18,888 nucleotides of DNA from Bacteroides sp. UBA1773 (GTDB lineage Bacteria > Bacteroidota > Bacteroidia > Bacteroidales > Bacteroidaceae): contig DCGR01000023.1 in assembly GCA_002315285.1 (NCBI GenBank), forward strand, positions 1 to 18,888, written 5' to 3'. The translations under genes were made by a program, and so were the position numbers. Within the stretch, counting starts at the first letter, position 1; the number at the start of each line of letters is the position of its first letter. The notes beneath the pieces are model-generated. The model was not told the DNA's origin and did not search any database. It saw nothing but the letters and a program-made list of their open reading frames with translations. Of this stretch, positions 6,789 to 14,157 are shown in pieces.

Positions 6789-8309
6789 TCATTGGTGTTC
6801 TGGTCTTAACAAATCATTGACCGTTTTTACGGGATTGAATGTTGTGAGTGGAACTTCCACGAAAATGGTGTTCCAGTCGCTCATGGCGCCGTTCCACAAG
6901 CCCGGCAGTTCGAGGGCCTTCAACTCGCGGCCAGCCTTTGACTTATGTGAGATAAATCCTGTTGCCGGATTAATGTGTTTAAGCAGATTGAAATGACGGC
7001 CTTGATAGTCGCGCACAGCACATACCACGTCAACAGGATTGAAGTGGGTGCCATGTTCAAACATGTATCTGGCAGTTGTGTCATTCATGTCGATTTGGGA
7101 GCTCTCGAGTATCTGCAACGACACGGAGCCATCAGGATTGAATGTACGGAATGGCCCTCCACCAGGTTCTCCAACATTCCTCACCATACCACAGACGCGC
7201 ATTGGCCGATTCAGCTTTTTCCGAATGACAGTTATGAGTTCGGCATCCTCCAGATGTTTCAAGTCGGGAATATCGCACGAGAGGTCGTGACGCAGGAAAC
7301 GAACCATATCCAGAATGTCATCGTGGGTGTATTCGACGGCATCTATCATATTGAGGTAATCGAAAGCTTTTTGTTGCATTGCCACCAACACGCCAGCCAG
7401 CAACTGTTTGTAGGTGACAGTGTCGGCTTTCAGGCTGTCGGGTACGACATTGTCGATGTTTTTGATGAAGATGATGTCGGCATTCAGGTCGTTGAGGTTC
7501 TCAATCAGTGAGCCATGTCCTCCAGGACGAAACAAGAGATTGCCATTCTCATCACGGAAGGGAGTGTTGTCGGCATTGACAGCGATGGTATCGGTGGAAC
7601 TTTTCTGCTCAGAAAAACTGATGTCGTAACTGATGCCAAAACGTTGTGCATACGATGCCGCCTTTTCAGCGGCCAGGGATTGGAAGAGTGAAAGATGGTT
7701 GCCAGAAACAGTGAAATGAATCTGTGACGTATCATCGGCCGAAGCATAGAGGGCACTTTCCGCCAAATGCTCTTCGAACGGTGTACGCGTTTCGTCAGCG
7801 TAGCGGTGAAACAGGAGCAAGCCTTTGGGCAATAATCCGTAGCCCAACCCTTCGGGGCGCAACAACAATGCAACAATTTCCTTGTGACGCTGTTCGTCGA
7901 TGAGGGCATTGATGTCTAATCCTTTGTTAGTGATGCAACACTCATTCAATTCGTCATAGAACGCAAACCGATGGATGTTGTCAAAGAATGTATGCTCAAA
8001 TGCTGTTTTTGGAGTGGAGTGGTCGGCATCGAGAAATGCGAACAAATCCTTGAACATGCGCGATGCCGCTCCCGACGCGGGCACGAATTTCATGATCTGA
8101 TGACGTTGCAAGCGATAGGTGTGCCAAATTTCCAAATATCTTTCCATTTCATCATCGGGAATCCTCATGATGCCATCGCCCACAACGGCGGCCCCTATCA
8201 TGCGTAAATAAGGGAAGCCATCTTGAAACAATTTGAGTTGATGCAAAACAGTTTCTTCGCTTATCCCCTTCAATGCCAATAATGCCTTGTCTTTGTCGGT
8301 TCCATTCAT
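6789..8309 (-). CDS. DUF4301 family protein, possible UDPGP-like nucleotidyltransferase
   Basis: A 506-residue soluble protein without signal peptide or membrane segments, recognised as the Bacteroidota family DUF4301, which has no established function. Several segments resemble UDP-sugar pyrophosphorylases. VPASGAASRMFK (76-87) looks like the glycine-rich nucleotide loop (canonical AGGxGTRM). The FSEQK segment (232-236) resembles the usual F.Q. substrate segment. FRPGGHGSLIENL (260-272) looks like the PGGHG loop, and IKNIDNV (282-288) like the NxDN metal/sugar-phosphate motif. The C-terminal part has FNPVD and ends FVEVPLTTFNPVKTVNDLLRP. Nucleotidyltransferase activity is inference from these motifs. 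The gene sits directly upstream of glnA and diverges from relA; a -7 box at 8352-8359 would drive it. Confidence 0.88.
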   Translation of the reverse strand: MNGTDKDKALLALKGISEETVLHQLKLFQDGFPYLRMIGAAVVGDGIMRIPDDEMERYLEIWHTYRLQRHQIMKFVPASGAASRMFKDLFAFLDADHSTPKTAFEHTFFDNIHRFAFYDELNECCITNKGLDINALIDEQRHKEIVALLLRPEGLGYGLLPKGLLLFHRYADETRTPFEEHLAESALYASADDTSQIHFTVSGNHLSLFQSLAAEKAASYAQRFGISYDISFSEQKSSTDTIAVNADNTPFRDENGNLLFRPGGHGSLIENLNDLNADIIFIKNIDNVVPDSLKADTVTYKQLLAGVLVAMQQKAFDYLNMIDAVEYTHDDILDMVRFLRHDLSCDIPDLKHLEDAELITVIRKKLNRPMRVCGMVRNVGEPGGGPFRTFNPDGSVSLQILESSQIDMNDTTARYMFEHGTHFNPVDVVCAVRDYQGRHFNLLKHINPATGFISHKSKAGRELKALELPGLWNGAMSDWNTIFVEVPLTTFNPVKTVNDLLRPEHQ

Positions 8310-8351
8310 TCTTCCGAGTTGTTTTTTTTACGTTACACTTTATAAATTTGC

Positions 8352-8359
8352 CAAAAATA
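8352..8359 (-). promoter_or_regulatory. Putative promoter of the DUF4301-glnA unit, -7 element
   Basis: On the minus strand this reads TATTTTTG (consensus TAnnTTTG), 43 bp upstream of the ATG, predicting a leader of about 36 nt, the same geometry as at lon. No clear -33 element was found. Confidence 0.45.
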
Positions 8360-8403
8360 CAAAAAAAACATCATTGGGCGTCATGCATCAGAAAGAAAAA
8401 AGC

Positions 8404-8411
8404 TATCTTTA
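8404..8411 (+). promoter_or_regulatory. Possible relA promoter, -7 element
   Basis: TATCTTTA differs from TAnnTTTG only at the last base and lies 18 bp upstream of the relA ATG. It would give a very short leader. The -33 region lacks a recognisable TTTG at normal spacing, so the call is weak. Confidence 0.35.
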
Positions 8412-8429
8412 CGCGAAAAAAGAAGAACA

Positions 8430-10637
8430 ATGTCGGAAAACACTTTCTTTACAGCCGAAGAACAACACGATTTACCTGTGTTGTACAGGAAATTAATCGC
8501 TGTGTCATCGTGTGACATTGCCTCTTGCGATTATCGTCAGCTGAAAGCCCACATGACACATTGGCTCGCTGAAACACATCCCTCGCGCAATGTGTTCTGC
8601 ATACATCCAATCATACACAATCTGCGGACGGCCATCATTGTGGCCGAAGAGATCGGACCGACACAATCGACCACCCTGGCCATCTTGCTTCGCGATTTTG
8701 TGAGGCAAAAATCATGCAGCGTAGATTTTGTAGAAAAGAACTATGGCAAAGATGTCACAAAGATCATTGATGGACTTTTGAAAATTGATGAGCTGTATTC
8801 GAGAAAACCTATTGTAGAATCGGAAAATTTCAGAAACCTTTTGTTGTCGTTCTCACAAGATGTGAGAGTGGTGTTCGTCATGATAGCCGACCGTGTGAAC
8901 CTGATGCGACATATACGCGACACCGAAAACATAGAGGCACGTACACAGGTGGCCAATGAGGCCGCTTATCTGTATGCACCTCTGGCCCATAAGCTTGGAT
9001 TGTACAAACTGAAATCGGAACTGGAGGACTTGAGTCTGAAATATACTCAACACGATGTATATTATGACATTAAGGAAAAACTGAACGCCACAAAGGCTGC
9101 ACGTGACCGATACATTGCCAATTTCATCAAACCTATAGAAGACAAGCTCAAAGAGGAAAACCTTCAATTCCACATCAAGGGACGGACAAAGAGCATCCAT
9201 AGCATCTGGCAGAAAATGCAGAAACAAAAATGCAGCTTTTCTGGTGTTTATGACTTGTTTGCCATACGCATTATCCTCGACACTCCTTTAGAGAAAGAAA
9301 AACAGGAGTGTTGGCAAGTGTATAGTGTGGTAACCGACATGTACAAGCCCAATCCCAACAGGCTGCGCGATTGGATCAGCATGCCTAAGAGCAATGGCTA
9401 CGAGAGCCTGCACATCACTGTCATGGGTCCTGAAGGCAAATGGGTGGAGATACAAATACGTACGCAACGCATGGATGAGATAGCCGAGCGGGGCGTGGCT
9501 GCACATTGGCGATACAAAGGTGTGAAGGCCGAACAAACTTCGGACGAGATACTCACCAATATCCGTCAGCAACTCGAAAATGCCGCATCGGACAGCATGG
9601 AGGTGATGGACCAGTTCAAGTTGGAACTTTACGAGGATGATCTGTTCATCTTCTCACCCAAAGGCGACCTTTATAAATTACCCAAAGGCAGTACGGTACT
9701 CGACTTTGCCTTCAGCATTCACACCAAACTTGGCTGCCGGTGTGTGGGAGGAAAAGTGAACGGCAAGAATGTGACAATCCGGCAGCCGTTGAAATCGGGT
9801 GACCAAGTGGAAATCATCACTTCTACTACCCAGACTCCCAAACGCGACTGGTTGAAAATAGTTGCCACATCCAAGGCTCGGACAAAAATCCGTCAGTCGT
9901 TGAAGGAATTGGAAGCTCGGCAAACCCAGTTTGCCAAGGAAACCATTGAGCGCAAATTCAAAAACAGGAAAATTGAATTCGATGAAGCCATCATGATGCG
10001 TCTCATCAAAAAGATGGGCTATAAGGTGGTGACCGAATTCTATCAGGACATTGCCGATGAGCATCTTGATGTCAACGATGTGATAGACAATTATCTGGAC
10101 TTGCAGCGAAAAGAGTCGGAACAGGTTGAATATGTACGTAGTGCTGAAAAATTCAACATGCCAACAACCGAAGGTCAGACTGGACATGATGATGTGCTTG
10201 TTATCGACGAAAACCTGAAAGGGGTAGATTTCACGCTTGCCAAATGTTGCAATCCAATCTATGGCGATGACGTATTCGGCTTTGTCACCATTTCAGGCGG
10301 AATCAAGATACACAGGAATGACTGTCCGAATGCAGCAGCAATGAAACGTAGATTTGGCTATCGCATTGTCAAAGCGCGCTGGGCCGGAAAGAGTTTGGGT
10401 AAGCAGTATCCGATACAGCTTCGGGTGGTTGGTCATGACGACATTGGCATCATTACCAATATCACGTCCGTCATCAACAAGGAAACCGGAGTCGTGTTGC
10501 GCAACATAAACATCAGCTCCAACGATGGCCTGTTTTCGGGTGTTCTCACCGTAATGGTGGACGACACAACGAAGCTCGAAATACTGCTGAAGAAAATACA
10601 AAGTGTGAAAGGCGTGAAACAAGTCAGTAGAAATTAA
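8430..10637 (+). CDS. relA: RelA/SpoT-family (p)ppGpp synthetase with degenerate hydrolase domain
   Basis: A 735-residue long RSH protein that makes (p)ppGpp from GTP/GDP and ATP in the stringent response. Domains in order: a degenerate HD hydrolase (about 40-190), a synthetase (about 240-365) with GRTKSIHSIWQKM, YDLFAIRII, RDWISMPKSNGYESLH and VEIQIRTQRMDEIAERGVAA, a TGS domain (about 402-465), a linker, a Cys-rich/ZFD segment with LAKCCNPIYGDD and HRNDCPN (about 602-635), and a C-terminal ACT domain (about 660-735). The hydrolase HD motif, normally LLHDVVED, is LLRDFVRQ (86-93). The later DRLHNMR motif is DRVNLMR (154-160). The metal-binding His and Asn are therefore missing, while the synthetase looks intact; it is probably synthetase-only. 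It heads a likely operon with DUF1573 (20 bp) and the OPT gene. Confidence 0.95.
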   Translation: MSENTFFTAEEQHDLPVLYRKLIAVSSCDIASCDYRQLKAHMTHWLAETHPSRNVFCIHPIIHNLRTAIIVAEEIGPTQSTTLAILLRDFVRQKSCSVDFVEKNYGKDVTKIIDGLLKIDELYSRKPIVESENFRNLLLSFSQDVRVVFVMIADRVNLMRHIRDTENIEARTQVANEAAYLYAPLAHKLGLYKLKSELEDLSLKYTQHDVYYDIKEKLNATKAARDRYIANFIKPIEDKLKEENLQFHIKGRTKSIHSIWQKMQKQKCSFSGVYDLFAIRIILDTPLEKEKQECWQVYSVVTDMYKPNPNRLRDWISMPKSNGYESLHITVMGPEGKWVEIQIRTQRMDEIAERGVAAHWRYKGVKAEQTSDEILTNIRQQLENAASDSMEVMDQFKLELYEDDLFIFSPKGDLYKLPKGSTVLDFAFSIHTKLGCRCVGGKVNGKNVTIRQPLKSGDQVEIITSTTQTPKRDWLKIVATSKARTKIRQSLKELEARQTQFAKETIERKFKNRKIEFDEAIMMRLIKKMGYKVVTEFYQDIADEHLDVNDVIDNYLDLQRKESEQVEYVRSAEKFNMPTTEGQTGHDDVLVIDENLKGVDFTLAKCCNPIYGDDVFGFVTISGGIKIHRNDCPNAAAMKRRFGYRIVKARWAGKSLGKQYPIQLRVVGHDDIGIITNITSVINKETGVVLRNINISSNDGLFSGVLTVMVDDTTKLEILLKKIQSVKGVKQVSRN

Positions 10638-10657
10638 TTCAATAACATTTTTACATA

Positions 10658-11062
10658 ATGAAAAGAATCATTGTAGCTACTTTGATAGCATTATCGAGTG
10701 TGCTGGGTTATGCCCAACAGGAAGGACAGGCAAAAATCAAATTTGAAAAGGTGAAACACGATTTCGGCACTTTCTACGATTCCAATCCCAAGGTAAGCTG
10801 TACGTTCCATTTCACCAACGAGGGCGATGGACTGTTGGTAATTCATCAGGCCATTTCTTCGTGTGGATGCACCGTACCCGATTTTCCGATGGAGCCCATC
10901 AAGCCAGGCGATGGCGGTGACGTAACCGTCACATACGATGGCAAAGGACGCTTTCCTGGACATTTCAGGAAAACCGTTTCCATCCGTACCAACAGCAAGA
11001 AGGAATTGGTAAGACTGACCATCGAAGGAAACATGGAGCCAGCTGCAGCAGAACCAAAATAA
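10658..11062 (+). CDS. DUF1573 family secreted protein
   Basis: A 134-residue protein with a typical signal peptide (MKRIIVATLIALSSVLGYAQ, cleavage probably after YAQ). A single Ig-like DUF1573 domain follows, with FEKVKHDFGTF, CTFHFTNEGDGLLVI, the family hallmark ISSCGCTVPDFP (about 66-77), IKPGDGGDVTVTYD, and RKTVSIRTNS. Such proteins are very common in Bacteroidota, are exported to the periplasm or surface, and have no established biochemical role. It lies 20 bp after relA and 28 bp before the OPT transporter, so it is probably part of that operon. The two close cysteines in SCGC could form a disulfide or bind a ligand; this is inference. Confidence 0.9.
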   Translation: MKRIIVATLIALSSVLGYAQQEGQAKIKFEKVKHDFGTFYDSNPKVSCTFHFTNEGDGLLVIHQAISSCGCTVPDFPMEPIKPGDGGDVTVTYDGKGRFPGHFRKTVSIRTNSKKELVRLTIEGNMEPAAAEPK

Positions 11063-11090
11063 ATCATTGAATATCATAACGAAACAACTC

Positions 11091-13079
11091 ATGGAAGAAA
11101 CTAACAAAGAAGTCGGATTGCCCGAAAACGCATTCCGTCCACTCAAATCAGGCGAGGAGTATCACCCTTTGATGTCGCCCGACAAAAATTATCCCGAGAT
11201 AAATATTTGGTCTGTCTCGTGGGGCATTGTCATGGCAGTTTTGTTTTCGGCCGCTGCCGCTTATCTCGGACTGAAAGTCGGACAAGTGTTCGAAGCTGCC
11301 ATTCCCATTGCCATCATTGCGGTGGGTGTGTCGAGTGCAGCCAAACGCAAAGGCGCTTTAGGCGAAAACATCATCATACAGTCCATCGGAGCCTGTTCCG
11401 GAGTAATCGTGGCAGGAGCGATTTTCACTTTGCCCGCTCTTTACATCCTGAAAGACAAATATCCGGAAATGTCGGTGAACTTCATGCAGATGTTCATCAG
11501 TTCCTTGTTGGGAGGCGTGTTGGGCATCTTGTTCCTTATCCCGTTCCGTAAGTATTTCGTTCACGACAAACATGGCGAATATCCTTTCCCAGAGGCAACA
11601 GCCAGCACCCAGGTGCTTATCTCGGGTGAAAAAGGTGGAAGCCAGGCAAAGCCCTTGCTCATTGCCGGTCTGGTGGGTGGCCTTTATGATTTCATCGTCG
11701 CCACCTTCGGTTGGTGGAACGAGAATGTGACAACCCGTGTGTGTGAATGGGGCAGCATCATGGTCGACAAGGCGAAGGTGGTGCTCAAGATCAATACAGG
11801 TGCCGCAGTGTTGGGTCTCGGCTATATTGTCGGATTGAAGTATGCTTCAATCATTTGTGCAGGCTCATTGTTGGTTTGGCTAGTCATTGTACCAGGCATT
11901 CACCTGTTGTTTGGCGATACTGTGCTTAATATGTGGAATCCTGCCATTACCGACACAGTCAGTCAGATGAGTCCGGAACAGATTTTCAAGGAGTATGCCA
12001 AAAGCATAGGCATTGGCGGTATTGCCATGGCAGGTGTCATTGGCATCATTCGTTCATGGAGCATCATCAAGAGTGCCGTTTCATTGGCCTCAAAGGAAAT
12101 AGGTGGGAAGAAAGCGGAAGAGAATCCCCTTCGTACGCAGCGCGATTTGTCGATGAAGATCATTGCCTTTGGCAGCATATTCACTTTACTTGCCACATTG
12201 CTGTTCTTCTATTTCGATGTGATGGACTTTAATGTGCTTCACACCATCATTGCCATCGTCCTTGTTGCCGGAATCGCGTTCCTGTTCACCACGGTGGCTG
12301 CCAATGCCATAGCCATTGTCGGTACGAACCCCGTGTCAGGCATGACTTTGATGACCCTTATCCTGGCATCCGTAGTGATGGTGGCAGTAGGGTTGAAAGG
12401 TCCTTCGGGCATGGTGGCAGCTCTCATCATGGGCGGTGTTGTTTGTACGGCACTCTCCATGGCGGGTGGTTTCATCACCGACTTGAAGATAGGCTATTGG
12501 CTTGGTTCCACTCCTGCCAAACAAGAAACATGGAAGTTCCTGGGAACATTGGTGTCAGCTGCCACGGTCGGTGGAGTGATTATTGTCATGGATAAGAGTT
12601 ACGGTTTTGCATCCGGAAGCCTTGCAGCTCCTCAGGCCAATGCCATGGCGGCTGTCATCGATCCGTTGATGAATGGAGTCGGTGCTCCTTGGCTTCTTTA
12701 TGGCATTGGTGCCGCATTGGCCTTGGTGCTCACCTATTGCAAGATTCCTGCCCTTGCTTTCGCTTTGGGTATGTTCATTCCCCTCGAGCTCAACCTCCCC
12801 TTGGTGGTTGGTGGAGCCATAAACTGGTTCGTATCGACCCGAACTTCCGACGAAAGCATCAACAAGGCTCGTAATGAAAAGGGCACACTGTTGGCTTCAG
12901 GTTTCATTGCCGGTGGCGCGCTCATGGGTGTAGTCAGTGCCGCCATGCGTTTTGGAGGCATCAATCTTATCGATGAGTCGTGGTTGTCCAATCCTTTGAG
13001 CGAGCTGTTGTCGTTGGTGGCATACGTTTGTCTTATCGTATTCCTGGTAAAGGCATCCATGAAAATATCAAAACGATAG
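11091..13079 (+). CDS. OPT family oligopeptide transporter
   Basis: A 662-residue polytopic inner-membrane protein with many hydrophobic segments throughout, for example VMAVLFSAAAAYLGLKVGQV (47-66) and the run starting MFISSLLGGVLGILF. It has the motif GEYPFPEATASTQVL (162-176), like the conserved YPEG/PEATA motif of the OPT family. Relatives import oligopeptides or metal-chelate compounds, driven by the proton gradient (known for the family); the substrate here is unknown. An in-frame TTG at 11067 would add eight residues. I preferred the ATG at 11091, which starts MEETNKEVGLP and leaves a normal 28-bp gap after the DUF1573 gene. An intrinsic terminator lies at 13132-13170. Confidence 0.93.
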   Translation: MEETNKEVGLPENAFRPLKSGEEYHPLMSPDKNYPEINIWSVSWGIVMAVLFSAAAAYLGLKVGQVFEAAIPIAIIAVGVSSAAKRKGALGENIIIQSIGACSGVIVAGAIFTLPALYILKDKYPEMSVNFMQMFISSLLGGVLGILFLIPFRKYFVHDKHGEYPFPEATASTQVLISGEKGGSQAKPLLIAGLVGGLYDFIVATFGWWNENVTTRVCEWGSIMVDKAKVVLKINTGAAVLGLGYIVGLKYASIICAGSLLVWLVIVPGIHLLFGDTVLNMWNPAITDTVSQMSPEQIFKEYAKSIGIGGIAMAGVIGIIRSWSIIKSAVSLASKEIGGKKAEENPLRTQRDLSMKIIAFGSIFTLLATLLFFYFDVMDFNVLHTIIAIVLVAGIAFLFTTVAANAIAIVGTNPVSGMTLMTLILASVVMVAVGLKGPSGMVAALIMGGVVCTALSMAGGFITDLKIGYWLGSTPAKQETWKFLGTLVSAATVGGVIIVMDKSYGFASGSLAAPQANAMAAVIDPLMNGVGAPWLLYGIGAALALVLTYCKIPALAFALGMFIPLELNLPLVVGGAINWFVSTRTSDESINKARNEKGTLLASGFIAGGALMGVVSAAMRFGGINLIDESWLSNPLSELLSLVAYVCLIVFLVKASMKISKR

Positions 13080-13131
13080 GTGATTGTGAATGTCATGACG
13101 ACGAAATAGCGGCTTTTCCTGCGAATCAATC

Positions 13132-13170
13132 AAAAAAAACGATGTGGATTTATGTCGCATCGTTTTTTTT
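13132..13170 (+). terminator. Intrinsic terminator after the relA-DUF1573-OPT unit
   Basis: A CGATGTG/CGCATCG stem (13140-13146 with 13156-13162, one T-G wobble) is flanked by eight A upstream and eight T downstream, which extend the stem. The loop is 9 nt. The symmetric A/T tracts make it potentially bidirectional, but no convergent gene needs it. It overlaps the upstream part of the rpsP promoter. Confidence 0.88.
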
Positions 13171-13172
13171 AT

Positions 13173-13180
13173 TAACTTTG
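13173..13180 (+). promoter_or_regulatory. rpsP promoter, -7 element
   Basis: TAACTTTG matches TAnnTTTG exactly, 67 bp upstream of the rpsP ATG, predicting a leader of about 60 nt. A T-rich TTTATG at 13149-13154 occupies the -33 position and lies inside the preceding terminator hairpin. The leader is A/T-rich without a Shine-Dalgarno sequence. Confidence 0.65.
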
Positions 13181-13247
13181 CACCGCCAATACGGGTTATT
13201 GGCATAAAATTCAAATCATTTAACAAATTTATTTAAACAACAAACAA

Positions 13248-13802
13248 ATGGCAACAAAAATCAGATTGCAGCGTAACGGTCGTAAGAACTATGCTTTCTA
13301 TGCTATCGTTATTGCTGATGCAAGAGCTCCACGTGATGGTAAATTTACTGAGAAGATTGGTACCTACAATCCTAACACCAATCCTGCCACAGTGGATTTG
13401 AATTTCGAACGCGCAATGTATTGGGTCGGCGTTGGTGCACAACCTACCGACACTGTACGCAACATCCTCTCGCGCGAAGGAGTGTACCTGAAGAAACATC
13501 TCTTGGGTGGTGTCGCAAAGGGCGCATTCTCTGAGGAAGTGGCTGAGCAGAAGTTCAATGCTTGGAAGAACGACAAGCAGAAAGGTCTCGATGCCATTGC
13601 AACCAAACTGGCTGCCGACAAGAAAGCCAATGAAAAAGCTCGTTTGGATGCCGAAAAGCAGATAAACGAAGCTATTGCACAGAAGGTTGCTGAGAAGAAG
13701 GCTGCTGAAGCTGCTGCCAAGGCTGAAGCAGAAGCTGCTGCCAAGGCTGAAGAAGCTGCCGCTGAAGCTCCTGCCACTGAGGCTCCTGCTGTTGAAGCTT
13801 AA
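13248..13802 (+). CDS. rpsP: 30S ribosomal protein S16 with long C-terminal extension
   Basis: A 184-residue protein. The first 85 or so residues are a standard S16 (MATKIRLQRNGRKNYAFYAI, ARAPRDGKFTEKIGTYNP, and the PTDTVRNILSREGVYLKKH segment). S16 is an early-assembling small-subunit protein, normally about 80-90 residues. Here the remaining 100 residues form a charged, probably helical extension, ending in an Ala/Glu/Lys-rich low-complexity tail (about 149-184) with PATEAPAVEA at the end. Extended S16 proteins are familiar in Bacteroidota. The tail is encoded partly by a 22-bp perfect direct repeat (13707-13728 and 13731-13752). The gene appears monocistronic, with its own promoter and terminator. 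Confidence 0.97.
   Translation: MATKIRLQRNGRKNYAFYAIVIADARAPRDGKFTEKIGTYNPNTNPATVDLNFERAMYWVGVGAQPTDTVRNILSREGVYLKKHLLGGVAKGAFSEEVAEQKFNAWKNDKQKGLDAIATKLAADKKANEKARLDAEKQINEAIAQKVAEKKAAEAAAKAEAEAAAKAEEAAAEAPATEAPAVEA
13707..13752 (+). repeat. 22-bp direct repeat inside the rpsP tail
   Basis: Two identical 22-bp copies at 13707-13728 and 13731-13752 (24-bp period), each encoding EAAAKAE. In-frame slippage here would change the length of the S16 tail by multiples of eight residues. Confidence 0.85.
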
Positions 13803-13824
13803 AACAAGTTTTCAGAATGAATCG

Positions 13825-13860
13825 ATAAGGGTGTACCAATTTAGGTGCACCCTTATTTGA
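13825..13860 (+). terminator. Intrinsic terminator after rpsP
   Basis: A 13-bp stem (13825-13837 with 13844-13856: ATAAGGGTGTACC and GGTGCACCCTTAT, one T-G wobble) and a 6-nt loop AATTTA are followed by a short, interrupted T-rich tract. It lies 22 bp after the rpsP stop codon. Confidence 0.8.
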
Positions 13861-14018
13861 TTACGGCTCAACAACAACTTGTAGCACCATAGTTCATTCA
13901 CCACACTATAAAGTGCAAAAGTCAAGATTTTGGTTATGTTCATTGTTGTAGCTCATTCGAGGTATGGTTTATGACTGATTTTTGCGCCCCAAAAAGTGTG
14001 AAATTCTAAATTTGTTGC

Positions 14019-14026
14019 TACCTTTG
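14019..14026 (+). promoter_or_regulatory. Promoter upstream of the nucleoside-hydrolase-like gene, -7 element
   Basis: TACCTTTG matches TAnnTTTG exactly. It predicts transcription from about 14033 and an unusually long leader of about 125 nt before the ATG at 14158, the longest leader predicted in this window. The -33 region has only a TGTG-like sequence. Confidence 0.5.
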
Positions 14027-14093
14027 CCCTGTCATTGCTACGGCTTTTATTAACAATCAGGTTTTCAGCATTGAGATAAGCAAGAAACCAAAC

Positions 14094-14150
14094 ATGGCAA
14101 AAAAACAAGCACTTTTGTTGTTCAACAACTTATTATTACATTTAAATTAA
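14094..14150 (+). CDS. Possible Leu-rich leader peptide (18 codons)
   Basis: An ATG-to-TAA reading frame encodes MAKKQALLLFNNLLLHLN, with seven leucines among 18 residues, including two runs of three. It ends 7 bp before the ATG of the downstream lipoprotein gene and lies inside the long leader predicted from the -7 box at 14019. Its position resembles a leader peptide or a translationally coupled small ORF. It may equally be chance in A/T-rich DNA, because TTA/TTG codons are easily produced there; no ribosome-binding evidence supports it. Confidence 0.22.
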   Translation: MAKKQALLLFNNLLLHLN

Positions 14151-14157
14151 CCACGTT

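Larger units (their letters stand above)
13861..14157. other. Non-coding stretch between rpsP and the nucleoside-hydrolase-like gene
   Basis: The rpsP-distal gap (355 bp in all) holds the rpsP terminator, a -7 box at 14019-14026, and an 18-codon candidate leader ORF at 14094-14150. In 13861-14018 I see no gene. There are only short imperfect repeats, such as TTGTAGC occurring twice and the small CACT/AGTG inverted repeat in CACTATAAAGTG. The stretch is more A/T-rich than its neighbours. Confidence 0.5.

Noticed and set aside
8679..8720. Frameshift as explanation for the degenerate HD motif in relA
   Set aside because: Flanking residues (VAEEIG upstream, VEKNYGKDVTKIIDGLLKIDELY downstream) align in the same frame with the family, and the second hydrolase motif is also altered, so true substitution is more likely than sequencing error.
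11067..11090. Upstream TTG start for the OPT transporter
   Set aside because: An ATG eight codons later fits the family start and spacing better; no ribosome-binding sequence favours the TTG.
10691..11146. 151-codon minus-strand frame opposite the DUF1573 gene
   Set aside because: DUF1573 is a clear family match with a signal peptide on the plus strand; the opposite frame has no domain.
13861..14018. Possible insertion-sequence remnant in the A/T-rich gap after rpsP
   Set aside because: No terminal inverted repeats, target-site duplication or transposase fragment could be found.
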